From Paracoccaceae bacterium (GTDB lineage Bacteria > Pseudomonadota > Alphaproteobacteria > Rhodobacterales > Rhodobacteraceae): DNA of 36,583 nucleotides. Positions 10,320 to 19,308 of the stretch are shown one piece after another. The notes under the pieces were generated by a model that saw only the letters and a program-made list of their open reading frames with translations, did no database searches and was not told where the DNA came from. Position numbers and translations under genes: made by a program. Within the stretch, counting starts at the first letter, position 1. Every line of letters begins with the position of its first letter. Where the stretch lies: contig JAAEUB010000142.1 of assembly GCA_024227755.1 (NCBI GenBank), positions 1 through 36,583 of the forward strand, written 5' to 3'.

Positions 10320-11212
10320 GGTCCTTGATCCGATGAGGCGTGGCCAGCAGGCATCTGCCAGCGACGGTGCGCCCACAAATACTGGCCCATATTCGCCCGC
10401 ACCCGCGCCTCGAGGCTGTCATTGACTGCCTGCATCATGGTTTTGGGGTCGGAATGCGGGATTGGATCCTCGATCACTACCTGAAAATCCAATCCGTTTT
10501 GCTGCCTGATAGCATAGGCCGGGATCAAGACGGCGTCGTATTTCAGTGCCAGTTCAGCCGCCGAAAGAGGGGTCATGACCGGGTGGCCAAAAAAGCTCAG
10601 CTTTGCCCCGTCAAAGTCGCGCTGATCGGGTAGAAGTGCGATCATGTTGCCGGCACGCAAATGTCTGATCATGCCGCCCAGTCCGCGCCTGCCAACCGGA
10701 AAGGACGGCGCGGCAATTGCTTTTAGGTGGCTGGTATAATGGCGGTTAAAAAACACGTTTTTCATTGGCCGGTACAGCCCGCCCACCTGGTGGCCCGCGC
10801 GGCAGAACATAGCGCGCAGCACGTCGTAATTCCCAAAATGCCCGGAAACGGCGATGATAGGTTTTTGCGCCTCAAGCGCCGCTTCAAGTACGCTGACCCC
10901 GGGACCTTGCATTTCAAGGTTTTGGATGCGGTGGAAAAGGCCTTTGCGCGAATACATTTCGGCAACCATACGGCCAGCGTTGTTCGCCGCGGCGCGGCTG
11001 ATGCGAGCTATTTCATCGGCAGAGAGTTCCGGACAGACCCGGTCCAGGTTATCGCGCGCGCGCTTTGCATGCCCGGTTAACGGGGTCAGGACAGAGGAGG
11101 AAAGCCAGCCGTAAAAGGGGATGCGCCAGGTGTATGGCAGGATTTTTGGTGCGGTCAGAAGGAAGACCATCACAAGGTTGGTCAGCCATGCTCCCGGCCC
11201 CTTGTCTCGCAT
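10316..11212 (-). CDS. Lysophospholipid/lauroyl acyltransferase family protein (LpxL/HtrB-like)
   Basis: 298 aa; ISGHFGNYDVLRAMF-type HX4D/E region, LPDQRDFDGAKLSFFGHPVMTPLSAAELALKYDAVLIPAYAIRQ. Confidence 0.88.
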   Translation of the reverse strand: MRDKGPGAWLTNLVMVFLLTAPKILPYTWRIPFYGWLSSSVLTPLTGHAKRARDNLDRVCPELSADEIARISRAAANNAGRMVAEMYSRKGLFHRIQNLEMQGPGVSVLEAALEAQKPIIAVSGHFGNYDVLRAMFCRAGHQVGGLYRPMKNVFFNRHYTSHLKAIAAPSFPVGRRGLGGMIRHLRAGNMIALLPDQRDFDGAKLSFFGHPVMTPLSAAELALKYDAVLIPAYAIRQQNGLDFQVVIEDPIPHSDPKTMMQAVNDSLEARVRANMGQYLWAHRRWQMPAGHASSDQGP

Positions 11213-11321
11213 GTATCAGCCCGTTCCGTGAAGGTGAATTTACTGCAACAGACATAAACCGGGCGCCGCGCCGGTACAAGCAATTCGGGGGAAGGTGAAT
11301 CTCTCACTAATACCCGTGGTG

Positions 11322-12431
11322 TTATTCATCCTCGGCGATCAGCAATATCTCACCCGACGCCTCAAGGTCGCGAATGGATCCGATAACGGCGTTCATCGCA
11401 GCCTCGCCTTCTGCCGCTTTCACATTGCCGAGATTTTCCATTTCTTCGCGCAATTGTTCGGCCATGCGTTTGGACATTGCACCAAGGATAAATTCGACGA
11501 CATCGGCAAGATCGTCGGTTGCGGTGGCAAGGGCGGTGATCAATTGGGCCTGATCGATGTCGCGGGTGATTTTTGGCACGTCTCGCGGGTCAATGCGTGA
11601 AGGGATATTGGCGAAGGTGAAAATTGCCTTGCGCACCTCCGAGGCAAAGGTGGCGTCGTCTTCGTCCAGCCCCTGCAATACCTCATCGCGGGTCGCTGCG
11701 GGCGAGAAGTTGAGGATTGCCCCGACCCGTTCGACCGGCCCGTCTGCGAACGCGCTGGCGGGCTGGGCGTCGAGCTGTTCAGCCAAAGAGCGACCAACTT
11801 TTTCCACTATTTCAGGCGATATTGAGCCGGTCAGGGACAGGGCATAGGCGATCTGGCGCGCCTTTTTTCCGGGCAGGTTGCCAAGAAGTTCCGCCGCCTT
11901 CGAGACTTTCAGCTTGGATAAGAGGACCGCCGCTATTTCCGTGCTTTCCTCCTCAAGCACCGGAAGCAGGCGGGCTGCGTCGAGACCGGCGATGGTATCC
12001 CATGGATTACCGGTTAGCTTGACCCCGCCCTGCCTGCGAATCCGTGTGGCAATAGCTTCGGAAATGGAGCCGTTGAGCACTGACAAGGCGCCTTCCAGCC
12101 CGCTGGGAAATGACAGGCCGATATCTTCGATCTCGCTGACAAATTCGTTAACCACGCAGCGCAAGGTGGCCCGGTTAACAAACCGCATTTGCGACATTTG
12201 CACGGTCAGTTCTTCCTGAATGTCATCGGGCAGCGAAGCAAGGTTGACCTCAACCCCTTCGGACAGAAGCAGGCGCACAATCACCGCGGCTTTCTTGCGT
12301 TTTGACAGACGCGCGTGCGAAGGCGCGCCGATATCAGCAGGCGCGCCAGCGAGGGCCGGAAGGTCGGCCCCGCCGCCGGGGTTTTCCCCCAATGTTGCCA
12401 AAGCGTTTGCCAGCGTAACCTCCCGCGTCAA
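11322..12431 (-). CDS. FliG-like flagellar motor switch protein (orphan)
   Basis: 369 aa; C-terminal VRKAIFTFANIPSRIDPRDVPKITRDIDQAQLITALATATDDLADVVEFILGAMSKRMAEQLREEMENLGNVKAAEGEAAMNAVIGSIRDLEASGEI matches the FliG C-domain layout. Confidence 0.8.
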   Translation of the reverse strand: MTREVTLANALATLGENPGGGADLPALAGAPADIGAPSHARLSKRKKAAVIVRLLLSEGVEVNLASLPDDIQEELTVQMSQMRFVNRATLRCVVNEFVSEIEDIGLSFPSGLEGALSVLNGSISEAIATRIRRQGGVKLTGNPWDTIAGLDAARLLPVLEEESTEIAAVLLSKLKVSKAAELLGNLPGKKARQIAYALSLTGSISPEIVEKVGRSLAEQLDAQPASAFADGPVERVGAILNFSPAATRDEVLQGLDEDDATFASEVRKAIFTFANIPSRIDPRDVPKITRDIDQAQLITALATATDDLADVVEFILGAMSKRMAEQLREEMENLGNVKAAEGEAAMNAVIGSIRDLEASGEILLIAEDE

Positions 12432-12507
12432 ATGTCGGGGTCACAAAAGCAGACAGGTCTTAATAGCGCCTTACGTTCTCGCCGGTTTCATCCTTAAAAT
12501 CCGAACT

Positions 12508-13818
12508 TTATCCGTTTTCCTTAAATACCCGCGCGAAAATCGTGTCGACGTGTTTGGTGTGATAGCCAAGGTCAAACTTGTCCTCGATCTCGGCCGGGCT
12601 GAGGGCGGCGGTAACCTCGTCATCGGCCAGAAGTTCGGTTTTGAAATCCTTGCCTTCCTCCCAGACTTTCATCGCGTTGCGCTGAACCAGCTTATAGCTG
12701 TCCTCGCGGCTGAGACCGGCCTGTGTAAGCGCAAGAAGGACACGTTGGGAATGGATCAACCCACGGAATTTATTCATGTTGGTCAGCATGTTATCGGGGT
12801 AGATCACCAGTTTTTCGACCACGGATGTCAAACGGCTTAGCGCGAAATCGAGGGTAATGGTGGTGTCAGGGCCGATATTACGCTCAACTGACGAATGCGA
12901 GATGTCGCGTTCATGCCAAAGCGTGACATTTTCAAGCGCCGGAACCACCGCCATGCGCACAAGCCGCGCCAGACCAGTCAGGTTTTCTGTCAAAATTGGG
13001 TTGCGCTTGTGTGGCATCGCCGATGAGCCTTTTTGGCCTTTTGAGAAGAACTCTTCCGCTTCCAGAACCTCAGTGCGCTGCATATGGCGCACTTCAGTGG
13101 CAATGTTTTCGATCGAAGCACCGACCACGGCGAGGGCTGCGAAAAAGGCGGCGTGGCGGTCACGCGGTATTACCTGCGTCGAAATCGGTTCCGGCGTCAG
13201 GCCAAGCTGGGCACAGACATGATCCTCGACCGCTGGGTCGATATTGGCGAATGTGCCGATAGCGCCGGAAATGGCGCCTGTGGCAATCTCTTTGCGCGCT
13301 TTCTTGAGGCGGTTCAGGTTGCGGTCCATTTCGGCGTAAAAGCGTGCAAAAGTCAGCCCCATCGTGGTGGGTTCGGCGTGGATGCCATGGCTGCGGCCTA
13401 TGCGCACCGTGTCTTTGTGCTCAAAGGCACGTTTTTTCAGGGCAGCCAGCAGACCATTCATGTCGCTGATCAGAATGTCAGTGGCGCGCACAAGCTGGAC
13501 GTTGAAGCAGGTGTCCAAAACGTCCGAGCTGGTCATGCCCTGATGCACAAAGCGCGCTTCGTCGTTTCCGATGATCTCGGCGAGGTGGGTCAGGAAGGCG
13601 ATGACGTCGTGTTTGGTAACTGCCTCGATCTCGTCAATGCGCGCGACATCAAAGGTGGCGTCCTTTGCGTTCCAGACAGCCTTGGCGTTTTCACGTGGAA
13701 TCACCCCCAGTTCGGCCTGAGCGTCGCAGGCATGTGCTTCTATCTCGTACCAGATGCGAAACTTGGTCTCGGGCGACCAGATGGCGACCATTTCGGGGCG
13801 GGAATAGCGGGGGATCAT
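12508..13818 (-). CDS. purB: Adenylosuccinate lyase
   Basis: 436 aa from MIPRYSRPEMVAIWSPETKF; fumarase/lyase signature GSSAMPHKRNPILTENLTGL. Confidence 0.96.
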   Translation of the reverse strand: MIPRYSRPEMVAIWSPETKFRIWYEIEAHACDAQAELGVIPRENAKAVWNAKDATFDVARIDEIEAVTKHDVIAFLTHLAEIIGNDEARFVHQGMTSSDVLDTCFNVQLVRATDILISDMNGLLAALKKRAFEHKDTVRIGRSHGIHAEPTTMGLTFARFYAEMDRNLNRLKKARKEIATGAISGAIGTFANIDPAVEDHVCAQLGLTPEPISTQVIPRDRHAAFFAALAVVGASIENIATEVRHMQRTEVLEAEEFFSKGQKGSSAMPHKRNPILTENLTGLARLVRMAVVPALENVTLWHERDISHSSVERNIGPDTTITLDFALSRLTSVVEKLVIYPDNMLTNMNKFRGLIHSQRVLLALTQAGLSREDSYKLVQRNAMKVWEEGKDFKTELLADDEVTAALSPAEIEDKFDLGYHTKHVDTIFARVFKENG

Positions 13819-13885
13819 GGAATGCGACCTTTTCATTTGAGCAGCGATTGCGCAGGTCTTAGACTGACCGTGTGCGCACGGCAAG

Positions 13886-14344
13886 GTGTGCGTGGATTTT
13901 GGGGGAAGCGTGCCGGAACTAAGTGACTTTGAAGGGCGCTGGCGGATTGCACGCCGGATCGAGGATGCCTTGGCGGGCGCCACCGGTCTGTTTGATGGCA
14001 TTGCCATGTTCACCCGTGTGGAAGCCGGGCTGCTTTATGAGGAGGCGGGCGAATTGCGCCTGCCGGATCAGGCAGGGATGCGGGCGACACGGCGTTATCT
14101 GTGGCGCGAGGCGCAGGGCGGCGTGGATGTATGTTTCGAAGATGGCTCGGATTTTCACCACATAGATCTGGGGCGCAATGTGGTAACTGCCTGGCACGAT
14201 TGCCTGCCGGATCTATACGAGGTCAGTTATAACTTTAGCCATTGGCCGGACTGGCGGGCGATCTGGCGGGTGCGTGGGCCGAAAAAAGACTATACCCTGA
14301 TCACCGATTACCGGCGGCACACACGGGATGAAGAAAGCCCGTAG
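13886..14344 (+). CDS. DUF6314-like family protein
   Basis: LSDFEGRWRIARRIEDALAGATGLFDGIAMFTR ... YNFSHWPDWRAIWRVRGPKKDYTLITDYRR; start may be the GTG near 13910. Confidence 0.7.
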   Translation: MCVDFGGSVPELSDFEGRWRIARRIEDALAGATGLFDGIAMFTRVEAGLLYEEAGELRLPDQAGMRATRRYLWREAQGGVDVCFEDGSDFHHIDLGRNVVTAWHDCLPDLYEVSYNFSHWPDWRAIWRVRGPKKDYTLITDYRRHTRDEESP

Positions 14345-14376
14345 GCGCGCGCGCAGGGCGGCATGTGCCCAAAGCG

Positions 14377-14389
14377 TGACGGTCCGTCA
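14377..14389. promoter_or_regulatory. Perfect palindrome TGACGGTCCGTCA between the DUF6314-like gene and bioY
   Basis: 6-bp perfect arms around a central T; about 90 bp upstream of the bioY ATG; no T-run follows. Confidence 0.3.
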
Positions 14390-14476
14390 TTTCACCCGTG
14401 CGCGCTAACAGGCTTGCGCCCAGGGTGTAAGCTGGTGCAAAACGGGCACGACACGGGCTGACAGAGGATATCAACC

Positions 14477-15067
14477 ATGGCGACGACAATGAATAACAGG
14501 GTTTTAAGCGAGGTTTTTGGGGCCGATAGCGGTACCGGGCAACGCGTGAAACAAGTGGTACTGGTGCTGGCGGGGATCGCCGCACTTGCAATAGCTGCCA
14601 AGATTCGGGTGCCGATGTGGCCAGTGCCGATCACCATGCAGACCTTGGTGGTGCTGACAATTGGTGCAAGTTTCGGCACGCGACTGGGGCTGGCAACTTT
14701 GCTTGGCTACGTTGCGCTGGGCGCTGCAGGCGTTGCGGTTTTCGCCGGTGACAATGCCGGGCTGGCCTATCTGATGGGACCAACCGGTGGCTATCTGGTG
14801 GGTTTCGTTGCCGCAGCTGCCCTGATGGGTACTTTGGCGCGCAAGGGTTGGGACCGGACCGTTGCGGGCATGGCTGGTGCGATGGTTCTGGGTAATGCGG
14901 TGATTTATGCATTTGGTCTGGCCGGGATGGCGTGGCTGTTTGCCGCCGACAAGGGAATGGGTTGGGTCATGCAATACGGCATGCTGAATTTCCTGGCTGG
15001 CGACGCGGTGAAGCTGGTTTTGGCCGCGCTTATCGTACCGGGTGTGTGGAAACTGGTTCGGCGCTGA
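14477..15067 (+). CDS. bioY: Biotin transporter BioY
   Basis: 196 aa; KIRVPMWPVPITMQTLVVLTIGASFGTRLGLATLLGYVALGAAGVAVFAG and GPTGGYLVGF are BioY hallmarks. Confidence 0.95.
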   Translation: MATTMNNRVLSEVFGADSGTGQRVKQVVLVLAGIAALAIAAKIRVPMWPVPITMQTLVVLTIGASFGTRLGLATLLGYVALGAAGVAVFAGDNAGLAYLMGPTGGYLVGFVAAAALMGTLARKGWDRTVAGMAGAMVLGNAVIYAFGLAGMAWLFAADKGMGWVMQYGMLNFLAGDAVKLVLAALIVPGVWKLVRR

Positions 15068-15094
15068 ATACCCAATTAAGCGTTATCAAATTGA

Positions 15095-15134
15095 GAGGCG
15101 CAGCCCGTAGGGGCCGCGCCTCGCTTTGTTTTTA
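15095..15134 (+). terminator. Rho-independent terminator downstream of bioY
   Basis: GAGGCGC ... GCGCCTC stem followed by GCTTTGTTTTT. Confidence 0.75.
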
Positions 15135-15267
15135 AGGACGATGGGCCTAACCGGTCCCGTCACCCTGATGTTGCTTAAATCCGGCTTGTTTGGCGGCGCA
15201 GAAACCGCCGTAATGCGGTGGTTTAAAGCGCGGGTATTTCGCGAAAATCAGCCACCCGAAAATGCTC

Positions 15268-15693
15268 TCACACTTGGGCTTTTGAATGCCACCAGATGCG
15301 TACCTCGGATGCCAGACCGTCGGGGGTAAAACGCGCCGTAAGCAGCCCATCGAGATCAAGGCGCGGCAGAGGGTCGCCCGGTTGGCGGTCTGGCAGGCCG
15401 GTGCCGGTCGAGGCCGCCCAGATCTCAAACAATTCCTCGCTGGCGACCTGATAATTGACATGCCAATGGGCGATACCCGCATCAGGTTCCTCGGATAAAA
15501 CCTTGTAATCAAGGTGGATATCGCGTTGCAGAAGTATACGATCCCAGTAGATCTTCAGCTCGTCCGGGCCGACCTGAAGGGCGAATGGCGTGTTGTGATA
15601 ATGCCCGTCGGGGGTGAAAAGTTCTGCGAAACCGGGGCTGTCCTGCCCCTCCCAGACCCGCTTGTAGGCGGCCATGAAATCGTGAATGCTCAA
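15268..15693 (-). CDS. NTF2-like / SnoaL-like nuclear transport factor 2 family protein
   Basis: 141 aa; MSIHDFMAAYKRVWEGQDSPGFAELFTPDGHYHNTPF, cone-shaped NTF2-like layout. Confidence 0.75.
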   Translation of the reverse strand: MSIHDFMAAYKRVWEGQDSPGFAELFTPDGHYHNTPFALQVGPDELKIYWDRILLQRDIHLDYKVLSEEPDAGIAHWHVNYQVASEELFEIWAASTGTGLPDRQPGDPLPRLDLDGLLTARFTPDGLASEVRIWWHSKAQV

Positions 15694-15711
15694 ACGTGCC
15701 TCCTTAGGATA

Positions 15712-17199
15712 TCAGTAATCGTCACCGCCGCCCTGCTGCCATTGCTGGACCAGATTGCCAAAGCGGGTGAACTGCGCCTCAAAGGAAAGGTCAATCGTGC
15801 CGATGGGGCCGTGGCGCTGCTTGCCGATGATGACCTCGGCGCGTCCATGCAGGCGCGCCATGTCGTCTTGCCATGTTGCCGTGGCCTCCAGGTTATTTTC
15901 CTCGGGCTTTTCGCGCTCTTTATAATACTCGCCGCGATAGACGAACATGACCACGTCAGCGTCCTGCTCGATCGAGCCTGATTCGCGTAAGTCGCTAAGC
16001 TGTGGGCGCTTGTCGTCGCGGTTTTCGACCTGACGGCTGAGCTGGGAAAGGGCAACGACCGGGATTTCCAGTTCCTTGGCAATGGCTTTCAGCCCCATGG
16101 AAATCTCGCCAATTTCCTGCACCCGGTTCTCAGACGAGCCGCGCACCAGTTGCAGGTAATCGACGATCAGAAGGTCAAGCCCGTGGGTACGTTTCAGACG
16201 CCGGGCGCGGGCGGCAAGTTGGGCGATGGGCAGAGCGGCGGTGTCGTCGATATAAAGCGGGCAGGCCTCGAGCGCCTTGGCGGCGTCAACAAAGCGGCGA
16301 AATTCGCCTTCGTCCATGTCGCCCTGCCTGATCTTATGCGAGGAAATCTCAGACGCTTCAGAAAGGATGCGGCCCGCAAGCTGCTCAGCGCTCATCTCAA
16401 GCGAGAAGAAACCGACAACGCCGCCGTCAACCGCGCCCTCGCCGCCCTCGCGAAGGGTGCCTTTGCGGTAAGCCTTGGCGACGTTAAAGGCGATATTGGT
16501 AGCAAGCGAGGTTTTACCCATAGAAGGCCGGCCCGCCAGAATAAGCAGGTCCGAGCGGTGCAACCCGCCAAGCTTGCGGTCAAGGTCGGTCAGGCCTGTT
16601 GAAAGCCCCGCAAGTCCACCTTCACGCTCATAAGCCGCGTTCGCCACATTAACTGCATCGGTTACAGCCTTGAGAAAGCTTTGAAAACCGGTTTCCGATT
16701 GGCCCTGTTCACCCAACTGATAGAGCGCCTGCTCGGCTTCGATAATCTGGTCTTTAGGCTCGGAAACTACGTCAACCTTGGCGGCCTTGGCTGAAATGTC
16801 ACCGCCAAGACGAATAAGTTCGCGCCGGATCGCGAGGTCATAGATCATCTGGGCATAATCACGCGCGGCGAACGAGCTGATTGCGGCCCCGGCCAGACGG
16901 GCAAGGTAGGCTGGGCCGCCCAGTTCTTTCAGCCCCTCATCATCCTCCATGAATGCCTTAAGGGTTACCGGGCTGGCCAGCGCGTTCTTGGTGATACGTG
17001 AGGCGGCAATCTCGTAAATACGCGCATGTACGGGTTCGTAAAAATGGCTTTCGTTCAGGATCGCCGCGACACGGTCAAAGACGTCGTTATTGGTTAAAAT
17101 CGCGCCCAGAAGCTGCTGTTCAGCCTCGATGTGGTGGGGCATGAGTTCGGGGGCGGTGCCGTCTGCCTGCCCGTCATTAATCGCGCTGATCTCGTTCAT
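15712..17199 (-). CDS. dnaB: Replicative DNA helicase DnaB
   Basis: 495 aa; LLILAGRPSMGKTSLATNIA Walker A, GLDLLIVDYLQLVRG, ALSQLSRQVENRDDKRPQLSDLRESGSIEQDADVVMFVYR. Confidence 0.97.
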   Translation of the reverse strand: MNEISAINDGQADGTAPELMPHHIEAEQQLLGAILTNNDVFDRVAAILNESHFYEPVHARIYEIAASRITKNALASPVTLKAFMEDDEGLKELGGPAYLARLAGAAISSFAARDYAQMIYDLAIRRELIRLGGDISAKAAKVDVVSEPKDQIIEAEQALYQLGEQGQSETGFQSFLKAVTDAVNVANAAYEREGGLAGLSTGLTDLDRKLGGLHRSDLLILAGRPSMGKTSLATNIAFNVAKAYRKGTLREGGEGAVDGGVVGFFSLEMSAEQLAGRILSEASEISSHKIRQGDMDEGEFRRFVDAAKALEACPLYIDDTAALPIAQLAARARRLKRTHGLDLLIVDYLQLVRGSSENRVQEIGEISMGLKAIAKELEIPVVALSQLSRQVENRDDKRPQLSDLRESGSIEQDADVVMFVYRGEYYKEREKPEENNLEATATWQDDMARLHGRAEVIIGKQRHGPIGTIDLSFEAQFTRFGNLVQQWQQGGGDDY

Positions 17200-17211
17200 A
17201 ATCTGCCCATT

Positions 17212-17259
17212 CCTGTCCGGTATCCGGCCTGTCCGGCATCTGTCCTGTCAGGTATTTGG
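17212..17259. repeat. Three 16-bp direct tandem repeats immediately upstream of dnaB
   Basis: CCTGTCCGGTATCCGG / CCTGTCCGGCATCTGT / CCTGTCAGGTATTTGG at exact 16-nt spacing (starts 17212, 17228, 17244). Confidence 0.7.
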
Positions 17260-17372
17260 TTTAAGCCACGAGGGCCGGGTGATCAAATTGTATGTTTCGG
17301 TGGACGCTTTTGTGGATAAATCAGCCTACCACATTTACCGTAGGAAGTCACACCTCATACCATATCTGGGAA

Positions 17373-18047
17373 TTACCCGCGTGCTTCCTGCCATTCGCGC
17401 GGGGCGTTCAGAAAAGCCTCGACCTCGGATAATGTCGCATTATCAAACGCCTTTTGCGCCTTAGCTTCGGACAGCACGTCGGCCCATGTACATAAATGGT
17501 GAAGCTGAACCCCATGATCTGCCAGCGTTTTTTCGGTCTCGGGAAAAATGCCGTAATAAAAAATAACCGCCGTGTGGGCGCAGGTGGCCCCGGTTTCGCG
17601 AATGGCGTCAACGAAAGACAGTTTTGAGCCGCCATCGGTGGTCAGATCCTCGACCAAAAGAACGCGCTGTCCTTCTTGCATACTGCCTTCGATGCGCGCA
17701 CCGCGCCCGTAGCCTTTGGGTTTTTTGCGCACATAGGTCATCGGCAGGGCCAGGCGTTCGGCCATCAAAGCGGCAAAGGGAATGCCTGCAGTTTCGCCAC
17801 CAGCGATATTGTCAAACGCTTCAAAGCCCGCATCGCGCATCACGGTAACGGCCAGAAAATCCATCAAGATTGAGCGGATGCGTGGGTGGCTTATCGGTGT
17901 GCGGCAGTCGATATAGGTCGGGCTGGGCAGGCCGGATGCCAGCGTGAAAGGCTCTTTAGCATTGAAGTGTACTGCTTTGATTTCCAACAACATTCGAGCA
18001 GTCAGCCGGGCCATCTCGGCTTTGGTGGGGAAGGCGGATGGGATCAT
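17373..18047 (-). CDS. pyrE: Orotate phosphoribosyltransferase
   Basis: From [49 protein letters not shown] is the PRPP-binding motif of OPRTase; adjacent to pyrC. Confidence 0.94.
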   Translation of the reverse strand: MIPSAFPTKAEMARLTARMLLEIKAVHFNAKEPFTLASGLPSPTYIDCRTPISHPRIRSILMDFLAVTVMRDAGFEAFDNIAGGETAGIPFAALMAERLALPMTYVRKKPKGYGRGARIEGSMQEGQRVLLVEDLTTDGGSKLSFVDAIRETGATCAHTAVIFYYGIFPETEKTLADHGVQLHHLCTWADVLSEAKAQKAFDNATLSEVEAFLNAPREWQEARG

Positions 18048-18084
18048 GATTGCGGCTCCTGAAACAAGAGATTTTGTGGGGGAT

Positions 18085-18127
18085 AAGAAAATTCGAATTT
18101 TCTTGGTAAATATCTTCGAAGAAATTT
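18085..18127. repeat. TTCGAA-centred double palindrome, copy A (pyrC-pyrE intergenic)
   Basis: Perfect 20-bp palindrome AAGAAAATTCGAATTTTCTT (18085-18104) next to imperfect AAATATCTTCGAAGAAATTT (18108-18127). Confidence 0.85.
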
Positions 18128-18135
18128 GCGGTGCT

Positions 18136-19179
18136 TCATTGCACGACCCAATGCAAAGGAAAGCCGGGGTCGAAAAGACTGACCGGACCTTCGTCGGAGT
18201 TGATTTTGGTTGGGTAGGCAACCGGCGCGCCCTTGGTCAGGGTGATGCGTTCCTCATTGGCGGGCAGCCCGTAAAAGTCGGGGCCGTTCAGCGAGGTGAA
18301 AGCCTCGAGATGTTCAAGCGCGCCTTCGGCCTCGAACACTTCTGCAAGACAGGACATGGTATTGGTGGCGCTGAAACAGCCAGCACAGCCACAGGCGGTT
18401 TCCTTCAACTGGTCGACATGCGGCGCCGAATCTGTGCCGAGGAAAAAACGCGCATCGCCAGAGGTTGCGGCGGCGACAAGGGCCAGGCGGTGGTCCTCGC
18501 GTTTGGCAACTGGCAGGCAATAATAATGCGGCTTGATACCCCCGACCAGAATGTGGTTTCGATTGATGATCAGATGATGCGTGGTGATGGTTGCGGCAAG
18601 GTTTTTATCCGCGGATTTGACGTAATCCACCCCGTCTTCGGTGGTGATATGCTCCATCACTATTTTAAGGTTCGGGTGCGCCTTGCGAATGGGGTCAAGG
18701 ACACGGTCGATAAACACCTTTTCGCGGTCGAAGATGTCAATTTCCGGGTCCGTAACCTCGCCGTGAACACAAAGGGGAAGTCCAATTTCAGACATGCGTT
18801 CAAATACATCGCGGACTTTGTTAAAGTCGCTGACTCCGGAGGCGGAATTGGTCGTGGCACCTGCGGGATAAAGTTTTACCGCCGTGATCAGTCCCGCTTT
18901 CGCGGCTTGTGCCACGTCATCTGGGTCAGTGTTTTCGGTCAGATAAAGCGTCATCAGAGGGGTGAAATCTATGCCTTGTGGTATGGCTGCCAGAATACGA
19001 CCCTGGTACGCCGCGGCATCTGCGCCGGTCACAACCGGAGGGACAAGGTTCGGCATGATGATGGCGCGGGCAAAATGACGGGTGGTTTCGGGCAATACGG
19101 CCCTGAGCATCGCGCCATCGCGCAGATGCAGATGCCAGTCATCGGGGCGTCTTATTGTCAGCTTCATGCTCATCGGCAC
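18136..19179 (-). CDS. pyrC: Dihydroorotase
   Basis: 347 aa; [24 protein letters not shown] and [18 protein letters not shown] typical of E. coli-type PyrC; start may be the internal MKLTIRRP. Confidence 0.96.
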   Translation of the reverse strand: MPMSMKLTIRRPDDWHLHLRDGAMLRAVLPETTRHFARAIIMPNLVPPVVTGADAAAYQGRILAAIPQGIDFTPLMTLYLTENTDPDDVAQAAKAGLITAVKLYPAGATTNSASGVSDFNKVRDVFERMSEIGLPLCVHGEVTDPEIDIFDREKVFIDRVLDPIRKAHPNLKIVMEHITTEDGVDYVKSADKNLAATITTHHLIINRNHILVGGIKPHYYCLPVAKREDHRLALVAAATSGDARFFLGTDSAPHVDQLKETACGCAGCFSATNTMSCLAEVFEAEGALEHLEAFTSLNGPDFYGLPANEERITLTKGAPVAYPTKINSDEGPVSLFDPGFPLHWVVQ

Positions 19180-19308
19180 GAGGGATAGCGCGTCATGGCG
19201 CCGGGAGCCAGCGGTTTTCAGACCTTGAGGCGATCAAAGATCGAGAGTGCTTTTGGAGGCAGACCAGTTTGCTGTCCGCATTTCGACGACGTGCCCTGCC
19301 TGCCGATT

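Noticed and set aside
12857-13926. Plus-strand ORFs opposite purB (12857-13222, 12996-13262, 13084-13926)
   Set aside because: They lie opposite a confident purB coding sequence and show no recognisable domain; treated as shadow ORFs despite the 280-aa length of one.
15126-15329. 67-aa ORF between the bioY terminator and the NTF2-like gene
   Set aside because: No start context or homology evidence; overlaps the 3-prime end of the NTF2-like gene on the opposite strand.
17944-19188. 414-aa plus-strand ORF opposite pyrC
   Set aside because: Entirely antisense to pyrC and the pyrC-pyrE gap; translation includes the palindromic repeat ([16 protein letters not shown]) and no family is recognised.
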